In this document: piece after piece, positions 58,129-64,000 of the stretch
Layout: every line of letters starts with the position of its first letter
Numbering within the stretch: position 1 is the stretch's first letter
Assembly (NCBI GenBank): GCA_000469685.2
Contig: LS997567.1
Location: 3,269,663 to 3,333,662 of the forward strand
Reading direction: 5' to 3'
Origin: Haemonchus contortus
Taxonomy: Eukaryota; Nematoda; Chromadorea; Rhabditida; Trichostrongylidae
Length of the DNA stretch: 64,000 nt
The notes under the pieces: generated by a model
Databases searched by the model: none
What the model was told of the DNA's origin: nothing
Seen by the model: only the letters and a program-made list of their open reading frames with translations
Made by a program: the position numbers and the translations under genes

Positions 58129-60582
58129 TTGTGCCTGACAGCCAGTTGAACTCCCGTTTCTCGTTGCCTTTCATTTTATTCAGTTTGATGTATATATTCA
58201 GAGAAGACTCAATGCCAAACGCTAATGTCTAATACGTCGGCGCAATGCACACTACTTCGCGAGCCCGATGCCAACAATGTGTAAGTCAAAGATTAATCAA
58301 TAATTCGATTTATTAACTAGGTCCCCGCACGGAAAGTGTAAAGGCTAAATAAGTCTCGTCTACATTGATTGGGTGGGGTTCAAAGCTCAAAGAACAATGA
58401 AATCCTCTTAGAAAGTCAGCAAGGTCCATAATGGGCCCTAAAGCCAACGGCTTGTATAGAGTACCCAGAGTGCCTATACTAGTAGCCATACTAAATACTT
58501 GTTAGGTATGGCCATTTTGGCTATACTTCGCTTTATATTGGAACGTTTTAAGAAACTGGTCAAATTCCGATTGTCTATGTAAAAATTGCGTTCAATTGCT
58601 ATGAATTGTACCCTGCTGAGTAGCCAAGTACAGGAAGATTAAGCTTTTGCGTGGGTGGCCATTGTGAAAAAACTTTCAATACCCTTTTCAAGACAGGAAG
58701 TAATTACTGGCAACATTACTGGTTTGAAGATTGAAGTCCAAAAACTGAAAAGCCCGTGCCTTGGTGCCAAATTTAATGACCTCGTCCAAAGTGTCCCTGC
58801 GGACGCCCGGAACTAACGAACCACAAAAAATGTCAACGGAGCAACTTTTCCAAACATATTACTTCCAAAAAATTGCTCTTGGAAATAATTGTTTCTATGG
58901 AGCGCTACGCCTCAAGAAACTTCCTTCAGAAAAATTTTTAATGACTTTTTTTCCGAAAATTTTTCATCTCAAAGTGACGTCATCGTCTAAATTCCCTATT
59001 ATCAGCAGAAATATGTCTTAAATTTCAGTGAATCAATGCCAATTACTCGTGAACACCTCACGCTTCTGTCACAAAACTACGAAAATGGCAGTTATGCATT
59101 CTGTAGAGGCAAAATTCACGTGGCGGTTGGTTTTTAAATTTTTAAAAGATTTTTATATTTATTTTCAATAACCTCACTTAGCCACGTGCGGCACCTGTGG
59201 TCTATACAATTGTTTTTTGCTGAGCGGACGAGTTTCTACGACCTCATCGGTCATGCTCAGCAGAAATATTCATAAATTTTTCGTTTTTTTACTTTTATTT
59301 CACATTTACACTTCAAATTTCAATTATCTGGCCAGGGACCAAGTGTGTGACCAGAATTTTGACTTTTTGAATCAATGGACTACTCCATATAGCGGAAAGT
59401 AAATAATTTAGCAAGGAGGGAAGCTGTCCTTTCTCCCGGCCCAACCATTTTTCTATGGAAACTACTACAGAATAATCTTTTTTTTTTAAGTAATGCTTTG
59501 AGAAATTGCAACAAGTTCAGATAGACTCGGTCTAAGCTCAGCCGACAGGCATTCTGACGAACTTTATGAAAACTCTATCTTTTCACGTGAACCTTGGCTT
59601 ACTTGTTAGATTTGTCCGTTTGAACGTGCTAATTGATGCTTTTTGAAGTTACATTTCCCGTTTCGGATAATTTTTGAGAATCGAGGAAGCCTCAGTCCAA
59701 GCGCTCAACCCACTACAAGTTTAGATGTGTTAGATGACTGAAATTGGAAAAATACCAGTGACTGTCCACTACCTTTTCCGCTAATGGTAATGGAGCCTAG
59801 GTATACGCTTCATTAATCTTGAATACATCGGAGTCTTCTCATTAGTAGAATTCCTCTAATATAATTATTACTTTAACCGTTTCATTAGCAAAGGCTGTTC
59901 GGGTCTCGAAAGGTTTTGCCTTTTTGACTCTCATTGTAGGCAACGATCGAACTACTTTTACCAAAAAGTGCATTATAATAATATATATATATATATATAT
60001 TATTTTCGAAAAACCATGAAAGGGAAAGGGGCATTGAGAAGACCTGAATTAACAAAAGCATGAACGACTACTTTTGAAATATTCATTTATTGGAAACTCA
60101 GCCCTACCCGAATGTGGTGAATCTCCTCTCTGAAACAGCAACCTTAGCGGATCCCTGGATTCACATACCAGCCTGTTCAGTTTGTTATAGCATTAATCAA
60201 AAGTTTGAAATGAACTTGATGTCTTGTCTAGACACAATTGCTTTACAGAGGTTCTGGAACAGATGCACTAGAACGTCTACCGTCGAACTTTGAAAAAGTT
60301 TGAAACTACCACAGAATTTCGAAAACAAATGCCTCAACCTAATCGTACGACGCTGGGCCTTTTCCTGAAGTTTGCTGGCTCAAAATAAATCCATTTTCAA
60401 ATAAAACATTAATAACTTTGGCTATTTTTTGGATATTCTCGTGGAGCGCCTAGAAGGACCTCCCATGATGAAGGGAAGATGAAAGCACATTTCTATGGGC
60501 GATGCCCTCAAGCAAACACATTAACATAATTTGTTTTAACAAAAGTAGCACTTCGCATTAAAAGAACTTTTTTCGAAACTAG
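58129..60582. other. No gene assigned; AT microsatellite
   Basis: An (AT)n run lies at about 59980-60001. Plus-strand open frames at 58761-59021 and 60090-60293 lack splice support or motifs. Confidence 0.3.
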
Positions 60583-60778
60583 AAGCTTTCCGATGACGAT
60601 GAAGAAGATGACGAGTTTTCCGAGAAGATTGAGATCAAAAGGGGATGTCAACGCGGAAGAATCTCTCTCGGAACACCATAAGCCTTCCAAAGTGAATCAA
60701 TCCCTTTTCAGGGGGCCATGTGAACTGCTTCCTTTTAAGATCGTTAAAACGTTTGATTTGGAAGAAAGTTTCGAATGA
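60583..60778 (+). CDS. Candidate acidic exon, possible frameshift
   Basis: A TTTTTTCGAAACTAG acceptor is followed by an open acidic frame (KLSDDDEEDDEFSEKIEIKR) that stops at 60679-60681. Just after an AAAAGGGG run (60637-60644) a different frame becomes the protein-like one (GDVNAEESLSEHHKPSK) and stays open to 60778. A one-base indel in the homopolymer would explain this, either as a pseudogene lesion or as an assembly error. No domain recognised. Confidence 0.35.
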
Positions 60779-61393
60779 AAAAAGAGTGAGATTTTTTTTC
60801 CGCGTCTTCATCTTCACAATTAAACCGTGCAAAACCCGACAGAATACACAGCGATACTGTTCGGACTGGTCTTTTTTCTGTAAATTCCATAGTAGAGTAG
60901 TACATGATGCCGTTATTCCTACCTGTGTGCCGAGGAGATTCGAGGAAGGGAAGACCAGAAGAAACTCTGAGCAAATTCTCACCGCTGAACTTTCTCCCCT
61001 GAACCCTGACCCATAGATTTTTAATTTTCGCACCCTTCGGATTCAAATTATCAGATTTTTTCTGTGGGCGTGGGTTTCAGTTTTTCTGTAGATGGGTGAA
61101 GTCAGAGAATGGGGAAAAATCCTGATAAGGGGAATTTTGAATGGTTTCAATCATTTCTACACCACAAAAAATAAGAGATGAGCGCTCCACTTTTGGCTTG
61201 AAATAGTGCCTTACTCTTCAGTAAAAATGAAGATGGAAAATAAATAATTATAGAAATTCGATTTCCAGAAAAGAAACCACGATCAAATTTGCTGAGCGTG
61301 AGTATGGGTTCATTGGGAGTGATAAAGATTCCAGAGATTCATTCTTTGCTAGTTGTCTCGCCGCCCTTACATATATCTTTCACCTGTCGGGCT

Positions 61394-61449
61394 GCCCGGC
61401 TAACGCCGGGCTTCCCTCCTTCTTATGGTGTCGCCCGGCTTCGCCGGGC
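61394..61449. repeat. Twin GC hairpins
   Basis: GCCCGGCTAACGCCGGGC (61394-61411) and GCCCGGCTTCGCCGGGC (61433-61449) are two near-identical GC-rich hairpins with TAA-type and TTC-type loops, 21 bp apart, in otherwise AT-rich DNA. Confidence 0.8.
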
Positions 61450-61580
61450 AGTCCTCCTTCCTGTAAGAAATTGGCTATTTGTAAATAACTCCTCGGAATC
61501 CATTTTTCCTTGGAAGCTCTACACCCTCAGCAATAGCTCCGAATTGGAAGCGATTTTTTCTGTAAGCCATCTTCGCTTAA

Positions 61581-64000
61581 GTGGACTGGCTGCTGCATAG
61601 GTAGACCGGCTGCTGCATAAGTAGACCGACGGCTGCATAGGTAGACCGGCTGCTGCATAGGTAGACCGGCTGCTGCATAAGTAGACCGACGGCTGCATAG
61701 GTAGACCGGCTGCTGCATAAGTAGACCGACGGCTGCATAGGTAGACGGCCACTGCATAAGTAGACCGGCTGCTGCATGGGTAGACCGGCTACTGCATAGG
61801 TAGACCGAGCTGCATGAGTAGGTCGGCTGCTGCGTAGGTAGGCCGGCTGCTGCATAAGTAGACCGGCTGCTGCATGGGTAGGTCGGCTGCTGCGTAGGTA
61901 GACCGGCTGCTGCATAAGTAGACCGACGGCTGCATAGGTAGACCGGCTGCTGCATAGGTAGACCGGCTGCTGCATGGGTAGACCGGCTGCTGCATGGGTA
62001 GACCGGCTAGTGTATAGGTAGACCGACGGCTGCACAGGTAGACCGACGGCTGCACAGGTAGACCGACGGCCGCATAGGTAGACCGACGGCTGCAGAGATA
62101 TACCGGCTGCTGCATAGGTAGACCGACGGCTGCATAGGTAGACCGGCTGGTGCATAAGTAGACCGGCTGGTGCATAAGTAGACCGGCTGCTGCATAGGTA
62201 GACCGGCTGCTGCATAGGTAGACCGGCTAAGTAGACCGGCTGCTGCATAGATAGACCGGCTGCTGCATAGGTAGACCGGCTGCTGCATAGGTAGACCGGC
62301 TACTGCATAGGTAGACCGACGGCCGCATAGGTAGACCGGCTGCTGCATAAGTAGACCGGCTGCTGCATAGGTAGACCGGCTGCTGCATGGGTAGACCGGC
62401 TGCTGCATAGGTAGACCGACGGCTGCATAGGTAGACCGACGGCTGCATAGATAGACCGGCTGCTGCATAGGTAGACCGACGGCCGCCTAGGTAGACCGGC
62501 TGCTGCATAAGTAGACCGGCTGCTGCATAGGTAGACCGGCTGCTGCATAGGTAGACCGGCTGCTGCATAGGTAGACCGGCTAAGTAGACCGGCTGCTGCA
62601 TAGATAGACCGGCTGCTGCATAGGTAGACCGGCTGCTGCATAGGTAGACCGGCTACTGCATAGGTAGACCGACGGCCGCATAGGTAGACCGGCTGCTGCA
62701 TAAGTAGACCGGCTGCTGCATAAGTAGACCGGCTGCTGCATAGGTAGACCGGCTACTGCATAGGTAGACCGACGGCTGCATAGGTAGACCGACGGCTGCA
62801 TAGATAGACCGGCTGCTGCATAGGTAGACCGACGGCCGCATAGGTAGACCGGCTGCTGCATAAGTAGACCGACGGCCGCATAGGTAGACCGGCTACTGCA
62901 TAAGTAGACCGACGGCTGCATAGGTAGACCGGCTGCTGCATAGGTAGACCGACGGCCGCATAGGTAGACCGGCTGCTGCATAAGTAGACCGGCTGCTGCA
63001 TAGGTAGACCGGCTGCTGCATAGGTAGACCGGCTGCTGCATAGGTAGACCGGCTGCTGCATAGGTAGACCGGCTGCTGCATAAGTAGACCGGCTGCTGCA
63101 TGGGTAGACCGGCTGCTGCATAAGTAGACCGGCTGCTGCATAAGTAGACCGGCTGCTGCATAGGTAGACCGGCTACTGCATAAGTAGACCGGCTGCTGCA
63201 TGGGTAGACCGGCTGCTGCATAGGTAGACCGGCTGCTGCATAGGTAGACCGGCTGCTGCATGGGTAGACCGGCTACTGCATAGGTAGACCGGCTGCTGCA
63301 TAGGTAGACCGGCTGCTGCATAGGTAGACCGGCTGCTGCATAGGTAGACCGGCTGCTGCATAAGTAGACCGGCTGCTGCATGGGTAGACCGGCTGCTGCA
63401 TAAGTAGACCGGCTGCTGCATAAGTAGACCGGCTGCTGCATGGGTAGACCGGCTACTGCATAAGTAGACCGCCTGCTGCATAGGTAGACCGGCTGCTGCA
63501 TAAGTAGACCGGCTGCTGCATAAGTAGACCGACGGCTGCATAGGTAGACCGGCTGCTGCATAGGTAGACCGGCTGCTGCATAGGTAGACCGGCTGCTGCA
63601 TAGGTAGACCGGCTGCTGCATAGGTAGACCGGCTGCTGCATAGGTAGACCGGCTGCTGCATAGGTAGACCGGCTAAGTAGACCGGCTGCTGCATGGGTAG
63701 ACCGGCTGCTGCATAGGTAGACCGGCTGCTGCATAGGTAGACCGGCTGCTGCATAGGTAGACCGGCTGCTGCATAGGTAGACCGGCTGCTGCATAAGTAG
63801 ACCGGCTGCTGCATAGGTAGACCGGCTGCTGCATAAGTAGACCGACGGCTGCATAGGTAGACCGGCTGCTGCATAGGTAGACCGGCTGCTGCATAGGTAG
63901 ACCGGCTGCTGCATGGGTAGACCGGCTGCTGCATAAGTAGACCGACGGCCGCATAGGTAGACCGGCTGCTGCATAAGTAGACCGACGGCTGCATAAGTAG
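61581..64000. repeat. 20-bp satellite array, at least 2.4 kb
   Basis: About 120 head-to-tail copies of GTAGACCGGCTGCTGCATAG run to the window end. Common variants replace GGCTGCTG with GACGGCTG, or end AAG, GGG or AG before GTAGACC. Shortened units (GACCGGCTAAGTAGACC) occur at about 62221, 62574 and 63668. A block of about 145 bp starting at 62221 recurs at 62574, so there is local higher-order duplication. Minus-strand open frames here are by-products of the repeat. Confidence 0.97.

Noticed and set aside
60635..61046. Overlapping long ORFs on both strands
   Set aside because: Mutually overlapping open frames without motifs; the region next to 60583 is better explained by an acidic plus-strand exon.
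61581..64000. CRISPR-like array or repeat-protein gene
   Set aside because: Units are contiguous 20-bp tandem copies with no unique spacers. The overlapping long minus-strand frames all come from the same repeat read in different registers, with no start context or splice signals.

Overview
The window reads as eukaryotic nuclear DNA, most probably from a nematode. Introns are numerous and AT-rich and end in TTTTCAG-type acceptors. The one recognisable gene encodes a nuclear receptor of the NHR-48 / DAF-12 / NHR-8 group, and short non-autonomous transposons and tRNA-derived SINEs are scattered throughout. I see no bacterial operons, rRNA or CRISPR. Exons were assembled by eye from splice signals, reading phase and protein-like sequence, so gene models are inferences unless stated otherwise.

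Layout. 1-3149: intergenic, with a decayed gypsy-like integrase frame at about 1104-1637. 3150-14935 (minus strand): a 19-exon nuclear receptor gene with intact DNA-binding and ligand-binding domains; all exon phases agree and the model gives 778 residues. Its introns carry two copies of a ~253-bp Mutator-like MITE, a piggyBac-type MITE and SINE fragments. 15518-18703 (minus): a small five-exon gene of about 135 residues, not recognised, lying just upstream of the receptor on the same strand. 20382-20873: a 492-bp foldback element with 77-bp arms. 23784-25313 (minus): two probable exons of an unrecognised gene. 25.3-47 kb: mostly intergenic, with SINEs, a ~220-bp hairpin, two more Mutator-like MITEs and a few isolated candidate exons. 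47.9-52.4 kb (minus): a probable multi-exon gene for a Ser/Pro-rich protein of unknown function. 57.3-58.1 kb (minus): a convincing first exon and a possible small ORF. 60.6 kb (plus): an acidic candidate exon with a likely frameshift. 61581-64000: a 20-bp satellite that runs off the window end.

The receptor is a ligand-regulated transcription factor; the other genes are hypothetical and no shared pathway can be argued. The most interesting points are the complete receptor structure, the Mutator-like MITE family with exact 9-bp duplications, the foldback element, and the satellite, which is open in all three frames of one strand and gives the same 20-residue peptide in each.
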